NCBI GenBank assembly: GCA_946885845.1
Contig: CAMPHJ010000015.1
Span: 1-43,778, forward strand
Length of the DNA: 43,778 nucleotides
Source: an uncultured Sphingobium sp.
Lineage (GTDB): Bacteria; Pseudomonadota; Alphaproteobacteria; Sphingomonadales; Sphingomonadaceae
Reading direction: 5' to 3'
Position numbers and translations under genes: made by a program. Below the pieces are notes generated by a model that made no database searches, had not been told where the DNA came from, and saw only the letters and a program-made list of their open reading frames with translations. Below are positions 25,405-33,641 of the stretch, one piece after another. The first letter of the stretch is position 1, and every line of letters starts with the position of its first letter.

Positions 25405-27596
25405 CGCTGCCCCCCACTTGCCGGAATATCCACCGGCCGCACCACGCCGCTCGACTGCCGCATCGTCGGCTCGATCACTTGCGCCGGGGCAGCAGCCGCA
25501 GCGGCAGGCTCCACCACCGCATCGCCCGGCTGCATCGGAGCCGGCGGCGTCGCGCCCATATAGTCGCGCACCAATTCATCGATGCCCGGTTCGGCATCCG
25601 GGTTGCGCGCCAACTGCATGCCCCGGACATAGCCATAGCGCTGCTGCGTCAGCTTTTGCGCATCCTCCTTCGACCGCAGGATCGTCGGACGGATAAACAC
25701 CATCAGGTTTGTTTTCGTCCGGCTCTTGCTGCGCGACTTGAACAGCTCGCCCAGCCCCGGAATGTCGGACAGCAGCGGGATGCGCTCGATCGTCTTGCGC
25801 TCATTGTCGTCCAGCAACCCGCCCAGCGCCAATATCTCGCCATCGTCCACCGTCACCATCGTCTCGATTTCGCGCTTGTTGATGATGAGGTCGCTATTAT
25901 TGTTGCTGACCGGCCCGGCGACGCTGGACACTTCCTGGTGCAGGAACAGCTTGATCGCGCCACCCGTATTGATCTGCGGCTTCACCTCCAGCTTGATGCC
26001 GACATCCTGCCGCTGGACCGTGCGGAACTGGTTGTCGAAATTCTGCGACAGCGCCTCGCCGGTGGTGATCGGCACCTGCTGCCCGACCAGAATCGACGCC
26101 TTCTGGTTGTCCATCGTCATGACGGACGGCGTAGACAGGATATTGCTGTCCGTGTCCGACCTCACCGCATTGATGATCGCGCCGAAAATGCCGTTACTGC
26201 CCAGCCGCGTGGCGACCCCGCCAAAACCGCCGGTCGCGTTCATCAGGGTGTCGACCGCCGCCTGCTGCAACGTCCCGGCCAGCGCGCTATTCTCGGTCGT
26301 GGTCGTTGTTGTCGTCACCCCGCCATTGACGACGGTGGTCGTCGACTTGCCCAGCTCATTGGCCCCGATCGCGCCTGCAATCGTCAGCAAATTGGGCGAT
26401 GCGTTGGAATAGTTGGTCGCGGCAAAGCCCGTCTTGGTGCTGCCGATCAGGAATTGCACGCCCAGCTTCCTGGCCGCCGCGTCGCTGATCTCGACGATGA
26501 TCGCCTCCACCAGAACCTGCTCGCGCCGGGTGTCGATCTGGCGGATCGTTTCGCCCAGCATACGCTGCACATCGTTGTTCGCGGCGACGATGATGGCGTT
26601 CGCGCCTTCATAACGCGTGACGATGGCTGGCCCCCGCGTGGAAATCCCGTTGCCGCCCGCCCCGCCGCCCGACACGCCGATAGCGGCGGCAGGCGCGGGT
26701 GCCGCCCCATCCCCGCCTGCGGGCGCGACCGCCGTCACCGGCTGGCTGGTGGATTGCCCGACCAGTTGCTGCAACACCGGCAACAATTTTTCGGCGTCGG
26801 CATGTTCCAGCCAATAAACACGTATCTCGGTCCCGCTCGCCGCCTGCCGGTCAAGATCGCGGGCCATTTGCGCCAGCCGCGTGACGGTCCCGGCGTCACC
26901 CCGGATAGCCACGGCGTTGCTGCTGTCGATGGGCACGATCGTCGCGGCGCGCACGGCCCCTTCGCCGCTGCCGCTCTGCACCAGCGCCTGAAGCGATGTC
27001 GCAATCTCGCGCGCGCCCGCATTACGCAGCAGCACCGTCTGGGTCGCTGCCGTGTCCCGATCGATGCGCGCGATCACCTGCCTTATGCGCCCGATATTGT
27101 CGGCATAGTCCGCCACGACGACGCTGTTGCCAGCGCGATTGGCCGTCACCGATCCATCCTTGCTGACCAATGGCCGCAACGTTTCCAGCGCACTGGCCGC
27201 ATCGATGGAGCGCAGGCGGAAAACTTCCGTCACGAACTGATTGCGACTGCTCGACCGCCCGACAAGGCCGGGCTGTCCGGCCGCTCCATCGGCGGGCTGA
27301 ATGCGGTAGGCCCCACCCGGCCCCGGCACGGCGACCAGTCCATTGGCGCGCAGGGTCGACAGGAAAATCTCGAAATATTCCGATCGCGACAATGGCCGGT
27401 CGGTCACGACCGACACTTTTCCCTGCACGCGATTGTCGATGATGAATGTTCGCCCGGTGACGCGCGCTGCGTCCTGGATGAAGGCGCGAATGTCGGCGTC
27501 CCGCACGTTCAGCGTTTGCTGGGCCATTGCGGGTGGCATGATCGGCGCGGCCAGCACCATGGCGAGCGCGGCGGAAATAAGGAGTTTTCTGGTCAT
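25401..27596 (-). CDS. gspD: T2SS outer-membrane secretin D
   Basis: A 731-residue secretin. A signal peptide covers about residues 1-25 (ends PAMAQQ). The N0 domain follows (LNVRDADIRAFIQDAARVTGRTFIIDNRVQGKVSVVT, split by family consensus). N1-N3 domains come next, with a long Ala/Gly/Pro linker near residue 290-315 (PAGGDGAAPAPAAAIGVSGGGAGG). The C-terminal secretin domain includes VGQQVPITTGE near residue 505 and LGGLLDDNERKTIERIPLLSDIPGLGELFKS near 600, split in the same way. The last ~70 residues are the Pro/Ala-rich S-domain region. No pilotin gene is adjacent. It overlaps gspC and gspE by four bases. Confidence 0.95.
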   Translation of the reverse strand: MTRKLLISAALAMVLAAPIMPPAMAQQTLNVRDADIRAFIQDAARVTGRTFIIDNRVQGKVSVVTDRPLSRSEYFEIFLSTLRANGLVAVPGPGGAYRIQPADGAAGQPGLVGRSSSRNQFVTEVFRLRSIDAASALETLRPLVSKDGSVTANRAGNSVVVADYADNIGRIRQVIARIDRDTAATQTVLLRNAGAREIATSLQALVQSGSGEGAVRAATIVPIDSSNAVAIRGDAGTVTRLAQMARDLDRQAASGTEIRVYWLEHADAEKLLPVLQQLVGQSTSQPVTAVAPAGGDGAAPAPAAAIGVSGGGAGGNGISTRGPAIVTRYEGANAIIVAANNDVQRMLGETIRQIDTRREQVLVEAIIVEISDAAARKLGVQFLIGSTKTGFAATNYSNASPNLLTIAGAIGANELGKSTTTVVNGGVTTTTTTTENSALAGTLQQAAVDTLMNATGGFGGVATRLGSNGIFGAIINAVRSDTDSNILSTPSVMTMDNQKASILVGQQVPITTGEALSQNFDNQFRTVQRQDVGIKLEVKPQINTGGAIKLFLHQEVSSVAGPVSNNNSDLIINKREIETMVTVDDGEILALGGLLDDNERKTIERIPLLSDIPGLGELFKSRSKSRTKTNLMVFIRPTILRSKEDAQKLTQQRYGYVRGMQLARNPDAEPGIDELVRDYMGATPPAPMQPGDAVVEPAAAAAAPAQVIEPTMRQSSGVVRPVDIPASGGQR

Positions 27597-28423
27597 TGGC
27601 CTTGCAGGATCAGGTTGATCGTAGCGAGGCCAGCGCCTCGTTCTACGGTGAGGGAAATGCGCGCGCCCGGCATGATCTTGCCTTGCAACGCCTGCAGATC
27701 ACTGGCCGAACCCACTGGCTGGCCATCAATCTGGGTGACGACATCGCCGGGCTGGAAACCGGCATTCTGGAACGACGGCCCCTTCGCGGACAGGATCAGT
27801 CCGGTGATGCGCCCATTTTGCAGTCGGGGCGTGAACCCAATGTCACGCTTCAGGCCGTCCGCGCCCGGATTGTCGATCCCCGCCACGCTGGCCGGACCTT
27901 CACCATCCGCCGATCCGGGGACAGGAGCAGCGGGCGCGGGCTGCGACTGGTCCAGGAAGACCTGTTCCTCCGCCCCGCCCCGATCGATTATGATATGGTC
28001 GAACGCCACGCCTTTCAGCACGACCCCCGGCATGATCTCGTCCCCGATCGCATAGCTGTTCTGCACGTCGTCGGGGCCAGCAACGATGGCGGAGCCAAGC
28101 CCCGATCCTTCGTTCAGGCGGATGCCATAGACCTTCAGCGCCAGGGATGTGACGACACCGCCATTGGCCGCTTGCGCCGGGACACCGCGATTGAAGGGAT
28201 CAAATGTGGAAAACAGCCCCTGCCGCGCTTCGACGCTCGGAAATTGCGCCTGCCGTCCCGCCCAGGGACCAAAGCTGCCGACCGGCGTCAGCACGGCCAG
28301 CACCAGCCTTGCACATTGCAGCGCAACAAGCGCCAGCAACAGCTTCTCAGCCACGGCCAACCAGTCGACAGGTTTCAGGCGGCGGCCCCAACCCCCTATA
28401 TTGTCGGTGAATGGCACCCGCAT
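27593..28423 (-). CDS. gspC: T2SS inner-membrane protein C (PDZ type)
   Basis: A 276-residue bitopic protein linking the inner-membrane platform to the secretin. It has a membrane helix at about 22-45, then the homology region (LALKVYGIRLNEGSGLGSAIVAG, near residue 92), which docks on GspD N0. The PDZ domain lies at about 195-270 with the core LILSAKGPSFQNAGFQPGDVVTQIDGQPV. This is the first gene of the operon; the PhoB-box array lies 58 bases upstream of its start. A weak AAGGGGG is rather far from ATG 28423, so the exact start is likely but not certain. Confidence 0.92.
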   Translation of the reverse strand: MRVPFTDNIGGWGRRLKPVDWLAVAEKLLLALVALQCARLVLAVLTPVGSFGPWAGRQAQFPSVEARQGLFSTFDPFNRGVPAQAANGGVVTSLALKVYGIRLNEGSGLGSAIVAGPDDVQNSYAIGDEIMPGVVLKGVAFDHIIIDRGGAEEQVFLDQSQPAPAAPVPGSADGEGPASVAGIDNPGADGLKRDIGFTPRLQNGRITGLILSAKGPSFQNAGFQPGDVVTQIDGQPVGSASDLQALQGKIMPGARISLTVERGAGLATINLILQGQ

Positions 28424-28480
28424 CGGCCTGCTTGTCCCCCTTGTTACCCCCGCCTGCTAGAAACTTGTTCTTACGGCTGA

Positions 28481-28509
28481 ATGACAGTCATGTGACGTGA
28501 ATGTGACAG
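28481..28509 (-). promoter_or_regulatory. PhoB-box array upstream of gspC
   Basis: Read on the minus strand, three 7-base units follow each other at exact 11-base spacing: CTGTCAC (28503-28509), ACGTCAC (28492-28498) and CTGTCAT (28481-28487), separated by ATTC and ATGA. This matches the Pho-box rule of direct CTGTCAT-like repeats with four-base spacers. The array points toward gspC and should lie at the -35 side of its promoter; a loose -10-like TAAGAA follows about seven bases after the last unit. It predicts PhoB activation of the T2SS operon during phosphate limitation. Confidence 0.78.
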
Positions 28510-28593
28510 GGCGCAAATGGCCAGCGACGATGCTTGCTTTTCCAGCGCCGAACGATAGCGTGGCCCCGATTTTCCTTCATATTCGGACTCTTC

Positions 28594-29241
28594 ATGCCTT
28601 CCGATCATCCGCCCACGGCGCCCGACGCAGACCCCGCGCGGATCGCGGCCCATCCACGCGTTCAGCGTGTGCCCAGCCGTGACCTGACGCTCTTCATCCA
28701 ACGCGATTTTCTGGCTCCTGCGGAATGCGCCGCCTTGATCGACCGGATCGAACACAGGCGGCGGCCTTCCACCATCGCCGACGCCAACGGGGACACTGTT
28801 TTCCGCACCAGCGAAACCTGCGACCTTGATATGGCGGACCCTTTGGTGGCGCAGATCGACGCAAGGCTGGCCGCCTTCACCGGGATCGATCCGGCCTATG
28901 GCGAACCGATTCAGGGCCAACGCTATACGGTGGGTCAGGAATTCAAGGCGCACACCGACTTTTTCGATCCCCACGGTGCCGATTACCCGCGCTACTGTTC
29001 AGTATCGGGCAACCGCACCTGGACACTGATGGTCTATCTCAACCAGCCGCACGCAGGAGGCGCGACCCGCTTTGTAAAGATCGGCAAGACGGTGCAGCCC
29101 GAAACCGGCAAGCTGCTCGCCTGGAATAATCGCAACGACGCCGGACGTTGCAACGACGCCAGCATGCACCACGGCATGAAAGTGCGCAGCGGCGTCAAAC
29201 ATATCATCACCAAATGGTATCGCGAACGGCCCTGGGGCTAA
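28594..29241 (+). CDS. 2-oxoglutarate/Fe(II) dioxygenase, prolyl 4-hydroxylase-like
   Basis: A 215-residue enzyme of the P4Hc family. It carries the iron-binding H-X-D in FKAHTDFFDP (near residue 115) and the distal His in GVKHIITKWY near residue 205, followed eight residues later by a Trp-Gly end. The Lys/Arg region needed for 2-oxoglutarate is near KHIITKW. There is no signal peptide, so it is probably cytoplasmic. ATG 28594 gives the normal length; a TTG at 28534 would add 20 residues but is less likely. It is divergent from gspC across the PhoB-box region. The substrate is unknown. The position next to a secretion operon suggests, but does not show, modification of a secreted protein. Confidence 0.85.
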   Translation: MPSDHPPTAPDADPARIAAHPRVQRVPSRDLTLFIQRDFLAPAECAALIDRIEHRRRPSTIADANGDTVFRTSETCDLDMADPLVAQIDARLAAFTGIDPAYGEPIQGQRYTVGQEFKAHTDFFDPHGADYPRYCSVSGNRTWTLMVYLNQPHAGGATRFVKIGKTVQPETGKLLAWNNRNDAGRCNDASMHHGMKVRSGVKHIITKWYRERPWG

Positions 29242-29248
29242 GGTCCTC

Positions 29249-29298
29249 GCATCGCTTTTCGCGGAAAACCGTTTCCCACTTTTCCGGGCGATACTCTA
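29249..29298. repeat. Alphaproteobacterial palindromic repeat after the dioxygenase gene
   Basis: A compact inverted structure with outer arms GCATCGC (29249-29255) and GCGATAC (29288-29294) around TTTTCGCGGAAAA and CCGTTTCCC. The form (GCATC...TTTTCCGAAAACCGGTTTCCACTTTTC...GATGCTCTA in consensus) recalls a repeat widespread in alphaproteobacterial intergenic DNA. It sits between convergent genes and may also act as a bidirectional terminator. The family recall is from memory. Confidence 0.6.
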
Positions 29299-29302
29299 AA
29301 TC

Positions 29303-30745
29303 TCAACCCCAGAAAGGCTTGGCATCCGCCAGTTCGGCATGCGCTTTCGCGGCCCCGGCGATCAACTTCTTCCTGCCCTTGCCGCCCAATGCGTCTGACT
29401 GTTTACTGATGTCGATATTGTAACGCCTGAACAGGTCCGGCCAGCTGACCCTGTCGTTCAACGCGCCCAATTGGTCCTGAAGCGCCTCCAACGCATCGAT
29501 GAAGCTCGCGTGACGTTTGCGATTCTTCTTTGTCCCACTGAACAGGCCCTCGAAAAATTCCGAAGCGTAACGCAGCTTCTTGGCCTTCTTGCGCACGGCG
29601 TGCCGATGTTCGTCATCCAATTTGGCCATGTGGCGGCCATGCTTCACCACCCATCGGTGGAAATGCTGCAGCCGGTCCGCCGCGAACGCCTCCACCGATA
29701 GCCTGCCTGACTGCAGCGCGACATCCAGTGCCAGCCATTCCACCAGGTCGATCATCAACGCCCGCGCACGGCGCGAACCCAGCGCCTCAAGCACGTCGGC
29801 ATGCACCCGTTCGCGAACGGCCTCTATCTGTTCATGCAGGTCGCCAGGCTCGACCCCTGCGATCAATACGTCCAGATCACGCGCTTCACCCATCATCTGC
29901 GCCAGCCAGCGCAGCTCATCCTGAAAATGAACGGCCCGCCGCGCCTCGATCATCGGCTTGAACAGGGTGATCGCCGACCGAAGACGCCTGATCGCGACCC
30001 GCGCCTGATGCAGCGCATGCGGATCATAATGATCGATCAGCAGCGCTTCATTCAGCCGATAATGGCGCACACAGGCGCGCGCGATGCTCTTGAAAGCCTG
30101 GCCGGGGTCGCTGCCCGGCTTCAGGTCGACAGGTTCCGCCTTGAACGAAACGGGCGCCGCGTCCAGCAGGCGATAACCCCGTTCGGCCTTCGCGGCGATG
30201 CCCAGCCGGACAGGCGCGACCGCATCGATCCGGCGCGCCAGCGCGAACAATGCGGACGGGTCGCCCGCTTTCAGTTCCAGCTCGATCTCGCAGATCGACG
30301 CCTCGCGCTCGCCCGCGCGGACACAGCCCTTATCCAGAACCATTTCGACCCGGTCGGACTGCTCCTCCAATATCCAGGCCTGTCGTTCGACATCGACATG
30401 AAAGACTGGCTCAATCGATTCCGCCGCACCGCCTAACGCCGCCGCCAGCGGCGTGCGCGTGTCGATCACCGGCCTGTCGTCCGCCACCGGCATTTCCCAT
30501 TCGCCACGCGCGAACAGCCCGCCGCCACTCTCCCCATGATCGGCTTTCACCGTCTGCACCCGCTTGTCGCCGCACCGGCGGATGCGCAGGCTATAGCCCC
30601 GATCGCGCAATTGCCGGTCGGGCGTATCGAAATAGATTGCGCTCAATTCAGCCCGATCGCCCCCGTCGGGGATCAGCGACGACTGCTCAAAGGCGCCCAC
30701 GGCCTCCTGCGGCAATTCCAGCTTCAGCTCGATTTCCCGGTTCAC
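29303..30745 (-). CDS. CYTH and CHAD domain protein
   Basis: A 480-residue protein. The CYTH domain (about 1-200) starts with the hallmark EIELKLEL and contains further ExE-type acidic patches such as CEIELELKAGDPS, which bind divalent metal and triphosphate. The CHAD domain (about 205-475) is helical and histidine-rich: HALHQARVAIRRLRSAI, and HRWVVKHGRHMAKLDDEHRHAVRKKAKK split by family consensus. CYTH enzymes hydrolyse inorganic triphosphate and similar substrates; CHAD domains bind polyphosphate. GTG 30745 is chosen for GGAG seven bases upstream and the direct entry into the CYTH fold. It lies between the two PhoB-box-controlled units, which fits phosphate or polyphosphate handling. Confidence 0.92.
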   Translation of the reverse strand: MNREIELKLELPQEAVGAFEQSSLIPDGGDRAELSAIYFDTPDRQLRDRGYSLRIRRCGDKRVQTVKADHGESGGGLFARGEWEMPVADDRPVIDTRTPLAAALGGAAESIEPVFHVDVERQAWILEEQSDRVEMVLDKGCVRAGEREASICEIELELKAGDPSALFALARRIDAVAPVRLGIAAKAERGYRLLDAAPVSFKAEPVDLKPGSDPGQAFKSIARACVRHYRLNEALLIDHYDPHALHQARVAIRRLRSAITLFKPMIEARRAVHFQDELRWLAQMMGEARDLDVLIAGVEPGDLHEQIEAVRERVHADVLEALGSRRARALMIDLVEWLALDVALQSGRLSVEAFAADRLQHFHRWVVKHGRHMAKLDDEHRHAVRKKAKKLRYASEFFEGLFSGTKKNRKRHASFIDALEALQDQLGALNDRVSWPDLFRRYNIDISKQSDALGGKGRKKLIAGAAKAHAELADAKPFWG

Positions 30746-30811
30746 GGCCTGGCTCCGCACATGCGCAGCTACCTAGCACGGCGAAGCAAAACGCGCGAAT
30801 CCCGGACATGG

Positions 30812-30845
30812 CAAAACGGCCGACCCGCACTGGACGGATCGGCCG
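30812..30845 (-). terminator. Rho-independent terminator after the TonB receptor gene
   Basis: Minus-strand stem CGGCCGATCC / GGGTCGGCCG (10 bp, one G-T wobble), nine-base loop, followed by TTTTG. It lies 24 bases after the receptor stop and separates that unit from the CYTH-CHAD gene. Confidence 0.8.
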
Positions 30846-30869
30846 CTTCCTCACGCCTCTAACCCCAGG

Positions 30870-33551
30870 TCAGAAGGCTACAGTCATCGAAGCCGCAATC
30901 GTCGTTCCAATCTTGTAGCGGTTGTAGAACACCTTGTTCCCTCCCGCTTCCTGGAACTCCTGGAACTTGCGCCCTGTGATGTTGCGCGCCTCGAACTTGA
31001 ACTCGCTGTTGATCCCGCCGGGCAACAGCACCGCCTGTCGCGCGACGAAGTCCAGCGTCAGGCCGGGCTTTTCCTTGATGTCGGGCTGCAGGTTGGGACC
31101 ACGGCTGGTGACACGCGGGCTGGCATAGGTCAGCAACAGCGTCTGCTGCGACAGCCTGTCCATATCCTCCAGGCCGATCTGGAAATTCACCAGATGATCC
31201 GACTGCCCCGTCAGCGGAGCGCCATCCTGGAAATAGTCCGACGCCGCGGGCAGAGGGCCTGTGGTGTAGCTATAGGGGATGGTCGTATCGCCAGCGCTCA
31301 CCTTCAGCTTCGACTGGGTATAGGTGTAGTTGCCGATCAGCGCGATGCGGCGGCTCTGCAGGAACGGCGAATCCGTCCAGCGGTCGAGCGGCAGATATTT
31401 CTGCGCCTCGAACTCCGCGCCATACAGCTGTGCTTCGGGCGCGTTGGCAAAGCTCGTCGTCACCGCATAGGTGTCGGTGATCGTGGTAAAGGTTTCGATC
31501 GGGTTCTTGATCTTCTTGTAGAAGGCCGCAGCAATCAGCCGTTCGTCACGCCCCATATACCATTCGGCGCGCAGGTCGGCGTTCCACAATTCGCTGTCCT
31601 GCAGGAACGGGTTGCCGCGATAGAAGCGGTTGGATTCCGTATCCAGATAGGGCTGCGCGATCAGCTCGCGGAATTGCGGGCGGGCGATGGTCTTCGACCC
31701 GCTGGCCCGGAACTGCAGTCCCTTTGCCGCTTCGACCGTAACCGTCACGGCGGGCAGCCAATAGTCCTTGCGGATCTGGTTGAACGGCGTCACGCCCGTG
31801 TCATAGACATCGATGCCCGTGACCGACTGTCGGCCCTTTTCATACCTGACCCCTGCGTCGAACGACACACCCGGCAGCACCGACGCCTTGACCTGAGCAT
31901 AGCCCGCATGGGTCCGCATCGCCGCTTCATAGACCGGATAATTGCCTGAAAATTCCAGCAGGCTGATATCGAACAGCTGGATCGACGCATCCGACAATAG
32001 ATAGTCGGGGCGCAACTGCTGCACCGGCACCGGCAGGTTGGTCGCATCGAAATGCAGTTCGTAGCGGGAAGACGTCCGCTTCGTGTCGCTGAACGCATAG
32101 CCAATCGTCGCTGACAGATCGCGCGAGAACTTGTAGCTCAAATCCCAGCCTGCCGACCATAGATCCTCATTCAGGTCGCTGAAGGTGATCGAAGCATCGC
32201 CGCGCTGGCGGTTCAGCGCATTGACAAAGCGATCCCCCACCGGGTCGGTCGCCAGGTCGCGGTTGGTGCGGACATAGATGAACTCACGCTCATAGGGCGC
32301 TTCCCGCTGCGAATTGGCATAGCCGCCGCGCACATCCAGGCTGATCGCCTCGCCCAGCTTGAACTCGCCCACCATCTGGGTGTCGATCAACTGCCGTTCG
32401 TACCAGCCCGTCTGCTGGGTCAGATAGTCCGCGCCCTGAATCTGGCCGTCATTCTGGCCGATGGCGATGGCGCTCCGCTTCAACGTGTCGCGGATATACA
32501 GGTTGGTCCAGCGCATCTTCTGGTCGCCCAGTTCCAGGCCGACGCCCAGCAGGCCGTTCACCGTCACCTCATTTTCGGTGCTGATCTGCTGGTTATTCCT
32601 GCCTGCACCCGCGCCGACATCCAGCGACGCCTGCTGCAACGTATCGCGCGTGCGCCATTTGTTGCTGTAGGAAGCGGTAGCCAATATCCCCAACCGCCCA
32701 TCATCGCCCACATCGACCGCGGTGCCGCCATTGAGCGACGCGGAAAAGTTGAACGGCAGGCTGTTGGTGCGCTGAACCACCGAAGTGTCGGCATTCTGGA
32801 ACTGCATCGCAATGGCGCGCAAGTCGGCGCGCGGCATGTTGGGAAACGGCGTGCCGCTGCCGATGGCGTCGCTCAACAACGGCGGCAGGTCGCGCGTCCC
32901 GTCGTCAAAGCCGGTCCAGTCCGACTTGCTGCCATAATGGGTATAGCCCAGCTGGCCCGAAGTTTCGGTATTGGCCGAACTGCCCAGCGTGACTTCCAGA
33001 AAGCTTTCAACCGGGATCGCCTTGGTCGTCAGGTTGATGACGCCGCCGCCGAACTCACCGGGAAAGTTCGCCGAAAAGCTCTTTTGCACCATGGTCGATG
33101 CGATGACGCTGGTCGGAAACAGGTCCAGCGGCACCACTCGCTTCAGCGGTTCCGGGCTGGGCAGCGGTGATCCGTTGAGCAGCGCCAGCGAATAACGGTC
33201 GCCAAGGCCGCGAACATAGACAAATCCGCCGGACACGACCGACAGGCCGGTCACGCGCTGCAACGAACCGGCGATGTCGCCTTCGCCCGTGCGCTTGATG
33301 TCGGCGGCGGACAGCACGTTCACCACCTGCGGCGCGGCCTGCGACACGTTGCTGGTGCGGCGGCCGGTCACGATGATGTCCGAACCGGGGACGGAAATGT
33401 CCACATTGCCGGTCTGTGCGTCGGCTTCTTCCGATGCGGTCGGAACGCCGGCTGCCGGTGCGGTATCGGTCGCGGTCTGCGCCATCGCCGCCGGAGCGGA
33501 CAGCGCGGTTGAAATCAGGAGCATGCGCGCCAGGCTGAGCGGCTTCGACAT
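30870..33551 (-). CDS. TonB-dependent outer-membrane receptor
   Basis: An 893-residue receptor with a signal peptide (about 1-24, ends AAMAQT). The TonB-box-like stretch SDIIVTGRR is near residue 57, and the plug domain spans about 65-190 (VNVLSAADIKRTGEGDIAG, YVRGLGDRYSLALLNG, FGGGVINLTTKAIP). A C-terminal 22-strand barrel ends in the aromatic VAF, as required for BAM insertion. Such receptors import scarce ligands with energy from TonB. It is downstream of the lipoprotein gene on the same strand, 90 bases away across a terminator-like hairpin. Given the PhoB boxes upstream, the ligand may be a phosphorus compound or something released by the lipoprotein. The ligand is not readable from sequence. 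AAGGGGGA precedes ATG 33551. Confidence 0.95.
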   Translation of the reverse strand: MSKPLSLARMLLISTALSAPAAMAQTATDTAPAAGVPTASEEADAQTGNVDISVPGSDIIVTGRRTSNVSQAAPQVVNVLSAADIKRTGEGDIAGSLQRVTGLSVVSGGFVYVRGLGDRYSLALLNGSPLPSPEPLKRVVPLDLFPTSVIASTMVQKSFSANFPGEFGGGVINLTTKAIPVESFLEVTLGSSANTETSGQLGYTHYGSKSDWTGFDDGTRDLPPLLSDAIGSGTPFPNMPRADLRAIAMQFQNADTSVVQRTNSLPFNFSASLNGGTAVDVGDDGRLGILATASYSNKWRTRDTLQQASLDVGAGAGRNNQQISTENEVTVNGLLGVGLELGDQKMRWTNLYIRDTLKRSAIAIGQNDGQIQGADYLTQQTGWYERQLIDTQMVGEFKLGEAISLDVRGGYANSQREAPYEREFIYVRTNRDLATDPVGDRFVNALNRQRGDASITFSDLNEDLWSAGWDLSYKFSRDLSATIGYAFSDTKRTSSRYELHFDATNLPVPVQQLRPDYLLSDASIQLFDISLLEFSGNYPVYEAAMRTHAGYAQVKASVLPGVSFDAGVRYEKGRQSVTGIDVYDTGVTPFNQIRKDYWLPAVTVTVEAAKGLQFRASGSKTIARPQFRELIAQPYLDTESNRFYRGNPFLQDSELWNADLRAEWYMGRDERLIAAAFYKKIKNPIETFTTITDTYAVTTSFANAPEAQLYGAEFEAQKYLPLDRWTDSPFLQSRRIALIGNYTYTQSKLKVSAGDTTIPYSYTTGPLPAASDYFQDGAPLTGQSDHLVNFQIGLEDMDRLSQQTLLLTYASPRVTSRGPNLQPDIKEKPGLTLDFVARQAVLLPGGINSEFKFEARNITGRKFQEFQEAGGNKVFYNRYKIGTTIAASMTVAF

Positions 33552-33582
33552 GGCTTAAAGTCCCCCTTGGGAAAATTCTTGT

Positions 33583-33623
33583 GCAAACAAGGCGGGGAAG
33601 CGTCGATCCAACGCTCCCCCGCC
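33583..33623 (-). terminator. Strong hairpin between lipoprotein and TonB-receptor genes
   Basis: Minus-strand stem GGCGGGGGAGCGT / ACGCTTCCCCGCC (13 bp with one wobble), seven-base loop, then TTGTTTGC. It lies 18 bases after the lipoprotein stop and about 30 bases before the receptor start. It could terminate or attenuate, lowering receptor expression relative to the lipoprotein, or protect the upstream mRNA end. Confidence 0.75.
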
Positions 33624-33641
33624 CCTGTTGAGGTCAGTCGA

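Noticed and set aside
25479..28055. An 858-codon open frame antisense to gspD and gspC
   Set aside because: Arises from GC-rich codon bias of the genes on the other strand; the product is Arg/His/Asp-rich low-complexity and has no ribosome-binding site or domain.
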